Shown: positions 48,454 to 55,539, counted from the stretch's first letter. The stretch is DNA of 64,000 nt from Fredinandcohnia onubensis (GCF_002734285.1 NZ_NSEA01000014.1:124001-188000); one strand, 5' to 3'. Made by a program: numbers and translations. Notes: a model not told the origin generated them from the sequence alone.

Positions 48454-49040
48454 ATTTTTTGATATTCAGTTTTGTTATTAATATTATCAAATTCCATACC
48501 TTGTAGCTGAAGGTCTTGATCGGTTAAAAATCTAGCGTTGCAAGTGCCTAATAACTGGCTCATTTTTAAATCTTTATCTTTAAGTAATTGTTCAATTTTT
48601 TTGGCAACCCTAGCATGATACACAGCAATTAATGGTTGTTGTCTGTCATTGATAATGGGTACGATTGCATCAATACTTTGATCCTTGGTAAAAGAAATAA
48701 GCTGCTTTACTAGTTTGTCTGTAACAAAAGGCGTATCACAAGGTAAAATTACATACCAATCTGAGGATGTTTTTTTCATGACTGTGAAAATGCCAGCGAG
48801 TGGTCCCCTTCCCTGAAATTCAGGTAAATCCTGAATAACGGAAACCGAGGCTTCGTTTTGAAATTGCTCTTTTAGTAAAGGATGACTCACAATATAAAGT
48901 TGGTCCACGTTATCTTTTAATGCATCGATAGCGTATTCGTAAAAGTATTTATTTTGAAATTGGGCAAATGCCTTAGGGCTTCCAAATCTCCTTGATTCCC
49001 CACCTGCCAAAAGAACACCTATGATTGTTGGACTTTTCAT
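48435..49040 (-). CDS. mobA: Molybdenum cofactor guanylyltransferase
   Basis: 201 aa from the second of two adjacent ATG codons (AGGAAG seven bases upstream). Nucleotide motif GVLLAGGESRRFGSPKAF (LAGGxSxRxGxxK) near residue 8, ILPCDTPFVTDKL with the metal Asp near residue 97. Attaches GMP to molybdopterin to give the bis-MGD cofactor used by nitrate reductases. Complements mobB and moeA at 39-40.8 kb; moaA, moaB and moaC are not in the window. Confidence 0.93.
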   Translation of the reverse strand: MKSPTIIGVLLAGGESRRFGSPKAFAQFQNKYFYEYAIDALKDNVDQLYIVSHPLLKEQFQNEASVSVIQDLPEFQGRGPLAGIFTVMKKTSSDWYVILPCDTPFVTDKLVKQLISFTKDQSIDAIVPIINDRQQPLIAVYHARVAKKIEQLLKDKDLKMSQLLGTCNARFLTDQDLQLQGMEFDNINNKTEYQKIKQKPI

Positions 49041-49120
49041 CATTAAACTTCCTTTTGCTTTTTTCTTCATAGTAACATGATTGGAACAGTCCACCAAAAC
49101 GAAAATCAAAATGAACGATA

Positions 49121-49160
49121 AAAAAGTGTAGACAAAGCCTTTTGAGACTTTGCCTACACC
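49121..49160 (-). terminator. Terminator of the first DUF2249 gene
   Basis: On the minus strand GTGTAGGCAAAG pairs with CTTTGTCTACAC around a 10-base loop, followed by TTTTTT. Confidence 0.88.
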
Positions 49161-49190
49161 ATGTGAGAGAACGGAATTTGTGATTGATTA

Positions 49191-49421
49191 TTATTTTTTA
49201 CCGATTGCAACGCGCCATACTTCTGGGCCCTGTTCAAGGTATTCCCAAGTGAATGCATCACCGCGTTCCATCATAAACTGATATTGGAGTGGTCTTGGAT
49301 CATGGTCATTTGATAGCTCCATGATTTCACCTGGTTGTAAACTATCAAATGTTCTAAATATTGTTGGGTGCTTATCCTTCGGTGCATAATCTGGTGCGTT
49401 TACTTTCGCTGCAAATACCAT
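49191..49421 (-). CDS. DUF2249 domain protein
   Basis: 76 aa. Conserved DUF2249 pattern: FDSLQPGEIMELSNDHDPRPLQYQFMMERG then a C-terminal aromatic block FTWEYLEQGPEVWRVAIGK. AAGGAGG precedes the ATG. Single-gene unit behind a Fnr-type promoter. DUF2249 proteins often accompany hemerythrin-like and nitrogen-oxide genes; biochemical role unknown. Two further members lie at 50.7-51.2 kb. Confidence 0.88.
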   Translation of the reverse strand: MVFAAKVNAPDYAPKDKHPTIFRTFDSLQPGEIMELSNDHDPRPLQYQFMMERGDAFTWEYLEQGPEVWRVAIGKK

Positions 49422-49452
49422 ATTAATATTCCTCCTTTTGATTTATGGGTCC

Positions 49453-49496
49453 ATTGTACCCGAGTCTTTTTAGATCATGTTGTGAAGCTAATCACT
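49453..49496 (-). promoter_or_regulatory. Fnr-type promoter of the first DUF2249 gene
   Basis: TGTGAAGCTAATCACT (49481-49496) matches 9 of 10 bases. Minus-strand TACAAT (49458-49453) is centred 33 bases away as -10. Confidence 0.78.
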
Positions 49497-49624
49497 ATGT
49501 ACGTATGTTTTTTATCATATGTACCGAAAACTATGCGATAATTAGATTGAACATGAATATCCCACGTAAACATCTTGTCATTCTTCATGATTGTGGAGTT
49601 TTAAAGAAATAACGGGGTGAACAT

Positions 49625-49762
49625 ATGAAGGAATTTGTTGGAAAATGTAAGGAATGTGAAAAAGAAATTTATTGTTTAGATGGTTTTATAAATGGGGTTA
49701 TATTAGATGATAAAAATGGAATACTTTGCTTTGATTGTGCTGAAGAAAAGCAAGCGAACTAA
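49625..49762 (+). CDS. 45-residue zinc-ribbon-like protein, unknown
   Basis: 45 aa from an ATG eight bases after GGGGTGA. Two Cys pairs, CKEC near residue 8 and CFDC near residue 35, are spaced as a small zinc ribbon or rubredoxin-like knuckle, with one more Cys between (YCLDG). It has its own terminator seven bases after the stop. Placed in the anaerobic island between the DUF2249 gene and the second Crp/Fnr gene. Too short for family recognition, but the Cys pattern, ribosome site and terminator support a real gene. Confidence 0.72.
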   Translation: MKEFVGKCKECEKEIYCLDGFINGVILDDKNGILCFDCAEEKQAN

Positions 49763-49789
49763 GCTAGGAGTTTTGCTCCTAGCTTTTTT
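49762..49789 (+). terminator. Terminator of the zinc-ribbon gene
   Basis: AGCTAGGAG and CTCCTAGCT pair around TTTTG, followed by TTTTTT. Confidence 0.93.
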
Positions 49790-49827
49790 GTGTCCATTTT
49801 TCGAACATTGATTGTCATTCTCACCGA

Positions 49828-49870
49828 CTATGATTTAAATCACTGTCTTAAAAAGTGGAATTGTTACACT
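49828..49870 (+). promoter_or_regulatory. Fnr-like promoter of the second Crp/Fnr gene
   Basis: TATGATTTAAATCACT (49828-49843) matches 8 of 10 bases and is nearly palindromic in its core. TACACT (49865-49870) is centred 32 bases downstream. Confidence 0.6.
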
Positions 49871-49920
49871 AAATGTTGAGTAACCGAATATAGAGTTTAT
49901 TTGAACAAGGAGTGAGACAG

Positions 49921-50610
49921 ATGGGACTACCATCGATTCGTGAACAATTGAAAGGAGTACCCTTGTTTCGGGAACTAACACCAGAAGAACTCGACCCAAT
50001 TGTAGAAATTTCACAGTCACGATTATATAGACAAAAGATGTTTATCTTTATGCAAGACGATCCACTTGATCGAGTATTTTTCATCCAATCTGGAAAAGTA
50101 AAAATTTATAAGTCTGATATGCATGGGAAGGAACAAATTGTTTCCGTTCTAGAAGCAGGTGAAATGTTTCCTCATGCCGGCTTTTTTCGAAAAGGTGGAT
50201 ATCCCGCACACGCCGAAGTAATCGAGGATTCAAATATCATCTTCACCCCCATTGATAAGTTTGAAGAGATATCGCTTAAAAATCCGGAGCTTTGCATTAA
50301 AATTTTTAAAGTGCTTGGTGAAAAAATTATAGACCTTCAAAAACGTCTAGAAGAACAAATTTTATTAAACACCCAAGAACAAATCATTATGCTTTTACTT
50401 CGTCTATGTAGGAGTAATGGAGAAAAAACTGGAAATCGTTTTAAACTCACAACTCATTTTACAAATCGAGAACTCGCCAATATGATCGGAACAACACGTG
50501 AATCGGTAAGTCGAACGATCTCTGTTTTGAAAAAGAAACAGATTGTTGATCTGACTACAGATGGTTATTACTTATTAGACCATATGAAACTGCATGATGA
50601 AATTTTCTAA
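49921..50610 (+). CDS. Crp/Fnr family transcriptional regulator without Fe-S ligands
   Basis: 229 aa from the ATG at 49921, eight bases after AAGGAG. N-terminal sensor barrel (MFIFMQDDPLDRVFFIQSGKVKIYKSD), GGYPAHAEVIEDS, long dimer helix, and a winged helix with MIGTTRESVSRTISVLKKK as recognition helix. It lacks the cysteine cluster of Fnr; the only Cys are in ELCIKI and LRLCRSNG. The recognition helix shares TTRESVxR with Fnr, so it may bind similar DNA. Possibly a nitrogen-oxide or redox sensor; the signal cannot be read from sequence. Confidence 0.88.
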   Translation: MGLPSIREQLKGVPLFRELTPEELDPIVEISQSRLYRQKMFIFMQDDPLDRVFFIQSGKVKIYKSDMHGKEQIVSVLEAGEMFPHAGFFRKGGYPAHAEVIEDSNIIFTPIDKFEEISLKNPELCIKIFKVLGEKIIDLQKRLEEQILLNTQEQIIMLLLRLCRSNGEKTGNRFKLTTHFTNRELANMIGTTRESVSRTISVLKKKQIVDLTTDGYYLLDHMKLHDEIF

Positions 50611-50651
50611 GTTAATTCAGCCTGATTGAGCCTAAATAAAATTCGCATTTT

Positions 50652-50698
50652 TGTGATTCATGTCACAACTTTTCTCATTGAAAATGATTATCATTAGA
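50652..50698 (+). promoter_or_regulatory. Perfect Fnr box followed by an overlapping Fur box and -10
   Basis: TGTGATTCATGTCACA (50652-50667) is a perfect Fnr site. GAAAATGATTATCATTAGA (50680-50698) matches 16 of 19 positions of the Fur consensus GATAATGATTATCATTATC. TATCAT (50689-50694), centred 32 bases from the Fnr box, could be the -10, inside the Fur box. Predicted logic: on without oxygen, blocked by iron-loaded Fur. Confidence 0.78.
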
Positions 50699-50728
50699 TT
50701 ATAAATGTTAGATAAGGGGGACTTTTAA

Positions 50729-50980
50729 GTGGAATCAAAAGTAGTAGAAGTAGATGTTAGGGAAGATCTTAAAAATAAAATTGAGCCTTTTCAAAAGATT
50801 ATGGAAGCCGTTAAACCTTTACAGGATGGAGGTACATTCATTTTACACGCACCTTTTAAACCGACTCCTTTATTTCCTATTTTAAAGGCAAAAGGATTTT
50901 CAAACGAAGCAGAGCAAATTGATAAAAAACAATGGAAGGTTACCTTTACTAAAGAGGTGACAAATAATGAAATTAGATAA
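50729..50980 (+). CDS. DUF2249 domain protein, first gene of the Fnr/Fur operon
   Basis: 83 aa from a GTG start six bases after GGGGGAC. DUF2249 features: VDVREDLKNKIEPFQKIMEAV, GGTFILHAPFKPTPLFPIL, KKQWKVTF. One His in the HAPF position is a possible ligand. Soluble. Overlaps the next DUF2249 gene by 14 bases. The two may form a heterodimer or sequential carriers; unknown. Confidence 0.88.
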   Translation: MESKVVEVDVREDLKNKIEPFQKIMEAVKPLQDGGTFILHAPFKPTPLFPILKAKGFSNEAEQIDKKQWKVTFTKEVTNNEIR

Positions 50981-51173
50981 TCGAGGTCTTGAGCCACCAA
51001 CTCCAATGATGCGAACGTTAAAGGCTCTCGAAAAACTAAACAAAGGTGAAACATTGACGATTATAAATGATCGTAGACCCATGTTTTTATATGAACAGCT
51101 TGAAGAACTTGGCTACAAGCACATAACAGAACCACATCCTGAGGGCGGCTTTCAAATTGAGATTACAAAATAA
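50967..51173 (+). CDS. DUF2249 domain protein, second gene of the Fnr/Fur operon
   Basis: 68 aa. Conserved LDNRGLEPPTPMMRTLKALEKL, then GETLTIINDRRPMFLYEQLEELGY and a final beta strand GFQIEITK, the standard DUF2249 layout. AAAGAGGTG precedes the ATG, inside the upstream gene. The position equivalent to the His of other members is Asp-Arg-Arg-Pro here. Function unknown. Confidence 0.88.
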   Translation: MKLDNRGLEPPTPMMRTLKALEKLNKGETLTIINDRRPMFLYEQLEELGYKHITEPHPEGGFQIEITK

Positions 51174-51187
51174 GGAGCTGCTTGATA

Positions 51188-52429
51188 ATGATACCTCAAT
51201 TATCAAATGAAACAAATATCAGGCTACCGCTTTCATTCATTATTTTTAGTGTTGTGGCATTGGTCGCATCCCAAGTCATCCTCCTATTCAATGGACATAT
51301 GGTGATTGAAGGGAACTTTAGAAACCCCGCCATCTTATCATCAGCTCATTTACTTATCCTGGGTTGGGCCTTAATGGTTGCGATGGGGGCTATGTATCAG
51401 CTTGTACCAGTAGCCTTTTTAACTCCAATTTGGAGTGAAAAATTTGGATTTATTCAATTTTGGATAACTGCAATTGGTTTTGGTGGATTTGGTATCACTC
51501 TTTCCTTTTCACCTACCATATCTATTTTTACAGGTTCACTTGCTGTAATTGGAATATTTTTATTTCTTGTTCAAATGTTTATGACAATGAAAAAACAGGC
51601 AAAGAAAAACATTCTAACGGTTTTAGTTGGTAGTGCTTTAATTTGTTTGCTAGTCACTATCTCACTAGGAATCCTATTGATTGTTAATTTAGGAGCTGGA
51701 ATCGCACACCTTGATCATTTCGCTGTTCTAAAAAGTCATATTCTACTAGGTGTGGCAGGATGGTTTACATTTTTAATTTTCGGCTTTTCTTATAAAATGG
51801 TCCCTATGTTTTCGTTAGCACACGGATTTTCGATGAAATTATCAAGTTGGGTCTATACTGTTTACGCCATCGGACTTGTAGTAACCATTTGCAGCTTTAT
51901 TACTGAAGTGAACTTGTTGTTACAAGTTGGTATGGTCCTACTTTTTGCAGGTTTTGCCTTATTTTCTTACCATATTTCCACTATCATCAAGGTTAGATTA
52001 AAGAAAAAGCTGGATAAACCATTTATTTTTTCATTAGTTTCCATTTGTTTTGGCTTAGTTATTCACTTTTTCGGGATGGTTCTTGCGTTCCTACCAGGGT
52101 ATTACGAAATTTATGGCGTCCTTGTCTTTCTTTATATCTTCTTGTGGATTGCAGGTAGCATTCTTGGCTATCTATATAAAATTATTCCTTTTCTCTGGTG
52201 GACACATAAATATAGCAAACTGATTGGTAAAAGTAATGTACCTACTCTAAAACAAATGATTGATGAAAAAATGGCAACTCCCATTTTTACAGGTTTCGTT
52301 GCTGGATGTGTTGTCGTAATTTTAGCCATTGCAACTGGACAATTGCTCATTTTTTCTATTGGCCAAAGTTTTGTTGTCGCTTCAACTTTCTTTTTCAGCT
52401 ACAGCATTATAAAAGTACTATTTAAATAA
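51188..52429 (+). CDS. His-rich polytopic membrane protein, heme-copper-oxidase-subunit-I/NnrS-like
   Basis: 413 aa from the ATG at 51188, nine bases after GGAG (a TTG two codons earlier is too close). About 11-12 helices. SSAHLLILGWALMVAMGAMYQLVPV near residue 50 resembles helix II of NorB/CcoN-type subunits with its heme His. Further His lie in LDHFAVLKSHILLGVAGW (two His), FSLAHGFS, LVIHFFGM and WWTHKYSK. The HH pair and GHFH motif of true catalytic subunits are absent. Likely a heme or metal membrane protein related to NnrS; its partner proteins suggest a role under nitrosative or anoxic stress. Confidence 0.8.
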   Translation: MIPQLSNETNIRLPLSFIIFSVVALVASQVILLFNGHMVIEGNFRNPAILSSAHLLILGWALMVAMGAMYQLVPVAFLTPIWSEKFGFIQFWITAIGFGGFGITLSFSPTISIFTGSLAVIGIFLFLVQMFMTMKKQAKKNILTVLVGSALICLLVTISLGILLIVNLGAGIAHLDHFAVLKSHILLGVAGWFTFLIFGFSYKMVPMFSLAHGFSMKLSSWVYTVYAIGLVVTICSFITEVNLLLQVGMVLLFAGFALFSYHISTIIKVRLKKKLDKPFIFSLVSICFGLVIHFFGMVLAFLPGYYEIYGVLVFLYIFLWIAGSILGYLYKIIPFLWWTHKYSKLIGKSNVPTLKQMIDEKMATPIFTGFVAGCVVVILAIATGQLLIFSIGQSFVVASTFFFSYSIIKVLFK

Positions 52430-52444
52430 AAGGGGAGAAACACA

Positions 52445-52744
52445 ATGGAATTAAAAGAGAAAATCCTTGAGCAGTTAAAACAAGTGATTGACCCTGAATT
52501 GAATATTAATGTTGTTGATTTAGGACTTATTTATGAAATTAATATTAAAGAAAATAATAATGTATATATTGAAATGACGCTAACTACTCCTGGTTGCCCA
52601 CTACATGATAGTATTACTAGTGGAGTGAAGCATGCAGTTGCCTACCTTGAAGAAGTAAATGATATTGAGGTATTAATGGTATGGCATCCTGCTTGGTCTC
52701 CTGAACGCATGTCTGAAGCCGCCATGAAGCAACTCAGAGGTTAA
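52445..52744 (+). CDS. MIP18/DUF59 family Fe-S assembly protein, fourth gene of the Fnr/Fur operon
   Basis: 99 aa. VIDPELNINVVDLGLIYEI, the conserved Cys in LTTPGCPLHDSI (about residue 58) and VWHPAWSPERMSEAA are those of the SufT/PaaD-like family, which helps mature Fe-S proteins. GGGGAG precedes the ATG. It ends inside a TTAACTTTATTCAG word, so a repeat abuts or supplies its stop codon. A paralogue, yitW, lies at 52962-53270. Confidence 0.9.
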   Translation: MELKEKILEQLKQVIDPELNINVVDLGLIYEINIKENNNVYIEMTLTTPGCPLHDSITSGVKHAVAYLEEVNDIEVLMVWHPAWSPERMSEAAMKQLRG

Positions 52745-52922
52745 CTTTATTCAGTAAAAAGCAGGGGATTTCACATTCTTAGATTGTTTCGTTATACTTA
52801 AGAAAAGCACAAGGCGCGCAGTCTTAGGCGACAAGCATAAGACGAGCGCTGACAGAAGGTGTTTTTTACCTTCAGAAGCGATTGGCTTATGACCTCGAGC
52901 CGATGGCGCCTGGAGCTAGACA
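52741..52922 (+). repeat. Intergenic Bacillaceae-type structured repeat (cloverleaf-like)
   Basis: Starts with TTAACTTTATTCAG, the same terminal word as the repeats near yjaU. At 52812-52911 AGGCGC and GCGCCT can close a multibranch containing three hairpins: GTCTTA/TAAGAC (52821-52843), GAAGGT/ACCTTC (52855-52872) and ATTGGCT/AGCCGAT (52881-52904). It ends CTGGAGCTAGACACC, a tail I have seen in repeats of other Bacillaceae. No coding capacity; lies between two MIP18 genes. Confidence 0.8.
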
Positions 52923-52961
52923 CCTTTTAAATAAGCTATTTCTCGAAAGGAGAGGTTTTAA

Positions 52962-53270
52962 ATGGATGAAGCTTTAAAGGAAAATATGTTGGGTGCACTT
53001 GAGCAAGTTGTTGACCCTGAATTAGGTATTGATATTGTTAACCTAGGTCTTGTCTATGATGTGGATATGAATGATGAGGGTGTCGCACAAGTTTCGATGA
53101 CATTAACATCAATGGGATGCCCACTTGCTGGAACGATTGCAATGGACGTAAAACGCGTTCTTACTGAATTACCTGAAGTAAAAGACGTAGATGTTAACAT
53201 CGTATGGAATCCACCTTGGAACAAGGATATGATGAGCCGTTACGCAAAAATCGCTCTAGGAATTAGATAA
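52962..53270 (+). CDS. yitW: MIP18/DUF59 family Fe-S assembly protein YitW
   Basis: 102 aa: VVDPELGIDIVNLGLVYDV, LTSMGCPLAGTI with the conserved Cys, and VWNPPWNKDMMSRYAKIALG. AAAGGAGAGG precedes the ATG. Followed convergently by yitV and then yitU, the yitUVW group of B. subtilis, so I regard this copy as the ancestral yitW and the 52445 gene as an extra paralogue belonging to the Fnr/Fur operon. Acts in Fe-S cluster maturation (SufT-like). Confidence 0.9.
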   Translation: MDEALKENMLGALEQVVDPELGIDIVNLGLVYDVDMNDEGVAQVSMTLTSMGCPLAGTIAMDVKRVLTELPEVKDVDVNIVWNPPWNKDMMSRYAKIALGIR

Positions 53271-53281
53271 AATAAATGGAA

Positions 53282-53311
53282 AAAGAACGTGTCGACTATG
53301 ACACGTTCTTT
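53282..53311 (+). terminator. Bidirectional terminator between yitW and yitV
   Basis: AAAGAACGTGTC and GACACGTTCTTT pair perfectly around a 6-base loop, with A/T-rich flanks. Confidence 0.9.
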
Positions 53312-53317
53312 CTCTAT

Positions 53318-54085
53318 TTATAGGTGCTTTTTAAACCATTCAACTGATGCGAGTAGTCCTTCTCTTGTCACTTTATGATCTGCTCGTGTGTCAGCAATAA
53401 AAGATAGGTTCTCCTCTTTCCCTTTATACAGTGGTTTAATTTCTTGGTAAAATTCATACGTGTATTTAAAAGGAACCATCTTGTCTTTTTCACCATGCCA
53501 GAAAAACAATGGTCTTCCGTTTACTTTTTCAGGTTGCATGCTTAAATCATATTTCCGTAATTCTGCATATTTTTCTTCCAAATCAGCATCTGAGAAAGGA
53601 AGTTCAATGTCATGTCGCTTCAATTCCTCAATTTGGCCCCGACAGAATTCTTCATAGTAGGGACTCCCCATTAAACTTACTGCAGTCTTAATCCAAGGAT
53701 ATTGAGTCAGTGCTCCTAACGTCACGATACCTCCCATTGAAGTACCTGCCACACCGATTCTTGCCTCGTCAATTTGGCCTTGGTTTTGTAGCTCGTCCTT
53801 AATGATCTGAAGTTCTTTAATTTCATTGACGACAATATCCCAAAACTTAAAATCCATCTCATGATCATCTATGCCATTATCTCTTTCACCATGATAGTCT
53901 GCTTCAGGCAATACTACACGAAATCCTTGTTCTGCATAAAGATAGGCATAGTGTAAATTATGTTCTTTCGCACTACCAAATCCATGAACAAAGAGGATCA
54001 ACGGCAACGCTTCATCTTTTAACTGATTTTTAACAATATGTAATGCTGGTATTTCTGCATATTTCTTATTTTCAATAATAATCAT
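53318..54085 (-). CDS. yitV: Alpha/beta hydrolase (esterase) YitV
   Basis: 255 aa. Oxyanion-hole motif LFVHGFGSAKEHN near residue 32, nucleophile elbow GVAGTSMGGIVTLGA (Ser about residue 117), acid in HGEKDKMVPF and His in TRADHKVTREG. Complete catalytic triad, unlike YjaU of this window. AAAGGAG is about 12 bases before the ATG, a long gap. Serine hydrolase of unknown substrate, cytoplasmic. Confidence 0.9.
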   Translation of the reverse strand: MIIIENKKYAEIPALHIVKNQLKDEALPLILFVHGFGSAKEHNLHYAYLYAEQGFRVVLPEADYHGERDNGIDDHEMDFKFWDIVVNEIKELQIIKDELQNQGQIDEARIGVAGTSMGGIVTLGALTQYPWIKTAVSLMGSPYYEEFCRGQIEELKRHDIELPFSDADLEEKYAELRKYDLSMQPEKVNGRPLFFWHGEKDKMVPFKYTYEFYQEIKPLYKGKEENLSFIADTRADHKVTREGLLASVEWFKKHL

Positions 54086-54161
54086 CTTTTGTATGTACTC
54101 CTTTTAAGAAAACTTTTGCCATCCTCTAGTGTATCATTTGTTGGAAGTTTATTGAAAAATA

Positions 54162-54190
54162 TTGACTTTTCAATTGACGATTATTTTAAT
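54162..54190 (+). promoter_or_regulatory. SigA-type promoter of yitU
   Basis: TTGACT (54162-54167), 17-base spacer, TTTAAT (54185-54190), about 50 bases ahead of the yitU ATG. Confidence 0.6.
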
Positions 54191-54238
54191 ATCTGTTTAA
54201 GTTAAGGAAAGAGATAATAGGTTCACAAGGAGATTGAT

Positions 54239-55060
54239 ATGACTAAACAACACTTAATTGCACTTGACCTAGACGGTACTCTACTAAAAGATGATAAAAC
54301 GATCTCAAAAAGAACAAAAGACACGATAGAAAAAGCCAAAAAAGCCGGCCATATGGTGATGATTGCGACAGGAAGACCTTTCCGTTCGAGCTCAATGTAT
54401 TACCAAGAACTTAGTCTTACAACACCAATCGTTAACTTTAATGGAGCCTTTGTCCATCATCCACTTGATCAAAAATGGGGAGTGTATCACGATACACTCG
54501 ATTTAAAAACAGTAAAAGAAATTGTTAATGTTGCCGATGAGCTCCGTGTAAAAAACATATTAGCGGAAGTAATAGATGATGTGTATTTTCATTATCACGA
54601 TGAAACAATGTTAGATATTTTTGGAATGGGGAAACCAAATATTGAAACGGGTGATTTACGAAAAATTTTAAAACATGATCCAACTTCATTATTAATTCAC
54701 CCTGATGAAGAAATTGCAGATAAAATCCGAAAGTATCTTTCTGACATGCATGCTGAAGTAGTCGATCACCGCAAATGGGCCGCCCCTTGGCATGTGATTG
54801 AAATTGTTAAATCAGGATTAAATAAAGCTGTTGGTATTCAGAAAGTTGCTGACTTTTATCAGATTCCAAAAGACAGAATTATTGCTTTTGGAGATGAAGA
54901 TAATGATTTGGAAATGATTGAATACGCCGGTCACGGGATTGCCATGGGTAACGGGATTGACGAGCTAAAGAGTATTGCTAACCATGTAACAATGACTAAT
55001 GAAGAAGACGGAATTGCTCTTTATTTAGAGGATGTTCTAAAATTGCAGAAAAATAAGTAG
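54239..55060 (+). CDS. yitU: HAD-superfamily (Cof-type) phosphatase YitU
   Basis: 273 aa. HAD motif I LDLDGTLLKDD (residues 9-19), motif II region VMIATGRPF, Lys in SGLNKAVGI and motif IV FGDEDNDLEMIEYAG. Cof-type IIB cap between. AAGGAG precedes the ATG. B. subtilis YitU is reported to dephosphorylate a riboflavin precursor; the same is possible here. Divergent from yitV. Confidence 0.9.
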   Translation: MTKQHLIALDLDGTLLKDDKTISKRTKDTIEKAKKAGHMVMIATGRPFRSSSMYYQELSLTTPIVNFNGAFVHHPLDQKWGVYHDTLDLKTVKEIVNVADELRVKNILAEVIDDVYFHYHDETMLDIFGMGKPNIETGDLRKILKHDPTSLLIHPDEEIADKIRKYLSDMHAEVVDHRKWAAPWHVIEIVKSGLNKAVGIQKVADFYQIPKDRIIAFGDEDNDLEMIEYAGHGIAMGNGIDELKSIANHVTMTNEEDGIALYLEDVLKLQKNK

Positions 55061-55120
55061 GTTGGTTCAGAAATAATTACCTGATATAACCCAAACGTAA
55101 AACTCAAACAATATAACTAG

Positions 55121-55147
55121 TGCTACAAAGAAGCACTTCTTTTAAAG
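55121..55147 (+). terminator. Weak terminator candidate after yitU
   Basis: AGTGCT and AGCACT pair around a 7-base loop followed by TCTTTT. The stem is only 6 bp. Confidence 0.45.
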
Positions 55148-55169
55148 CTGTTAAAGGGGGAATTTACGG

Positions 55170-55319
55170 ATGGGTAGTAATAAATCAAAACGATTTGTTC
55201 ATCAAGGTGCAGATGCTGTTCAACAACATGCTCAGCGCTTTCCTTACCGTTCCACTCTAGCTGAAGCAGAAGCAAAGAAAAAAGCGAATGTCGAAAACTC
55301 ATCACTTGGAGGAATTTAG
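55170..55319 (+). CDS. Small basic hypothetical protein
   Basis: 49 aa: GSNKSKRFVHQGADAVQQ then HAQRFPYRSTLAEAEAKKK. AAAGGGGG lies nine bases before the ATG. Basic, Gln/Ala-rich and soluble, somewhat like minor spore-associated proteins, but I cannot name a family with confidence. Its end carries the ribosome site of the following DUF3813 gene, one base after its stop, so the two are cotranscribed. Confidence 0.7.
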   Translation: MGSNKSKRFVHQGADAVQQHAQRFPYRSTLAEAEAKKKANVENSSLGGI

Positions 55320-55320
55320 T

Positions 55321-55518
55321 ATGGGAAACCGTTTATTCCAAAAGGCTCGTGAAACCGTAGAAGTTGCGAAATTAGCGAGTGCTGGCCAAAGTGATACATC
55401 CTTACAGGATGCTGTTTCGGTTGCTAAAAATGCACTTTCTTCTGCATATGCTAACTCTACAACAGCCGAAAAAGAACAACTCCGCGAATTACAAAATGAA
55501 TTAGACCAACTTCAATAA
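55321..55518 (+). CDS. DUF3813 family small protein
   Basis: 65 aa from the ATG at 55321; TTGGAGG in the tail of the previous gene is its ribosome site. The sequence NRLFQKARETVEVAKLAS plus a Ser/Ala-rich middle and a Glu/Leu-rich helical end (EKEQLRELQNELDQLQ) matches DUF3813. Entirely helical by appearance. Function unknown. Confidence 0.85.
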   Translation: MGNRLFQKARETVEVAKLASAGQSDTSLQDAVSVAKNALSSAYANSTTAEKEQLRELQNELDQLQ

Positions 55519-55539
55519 TCTTTGGCTAATTCAAGAAAA

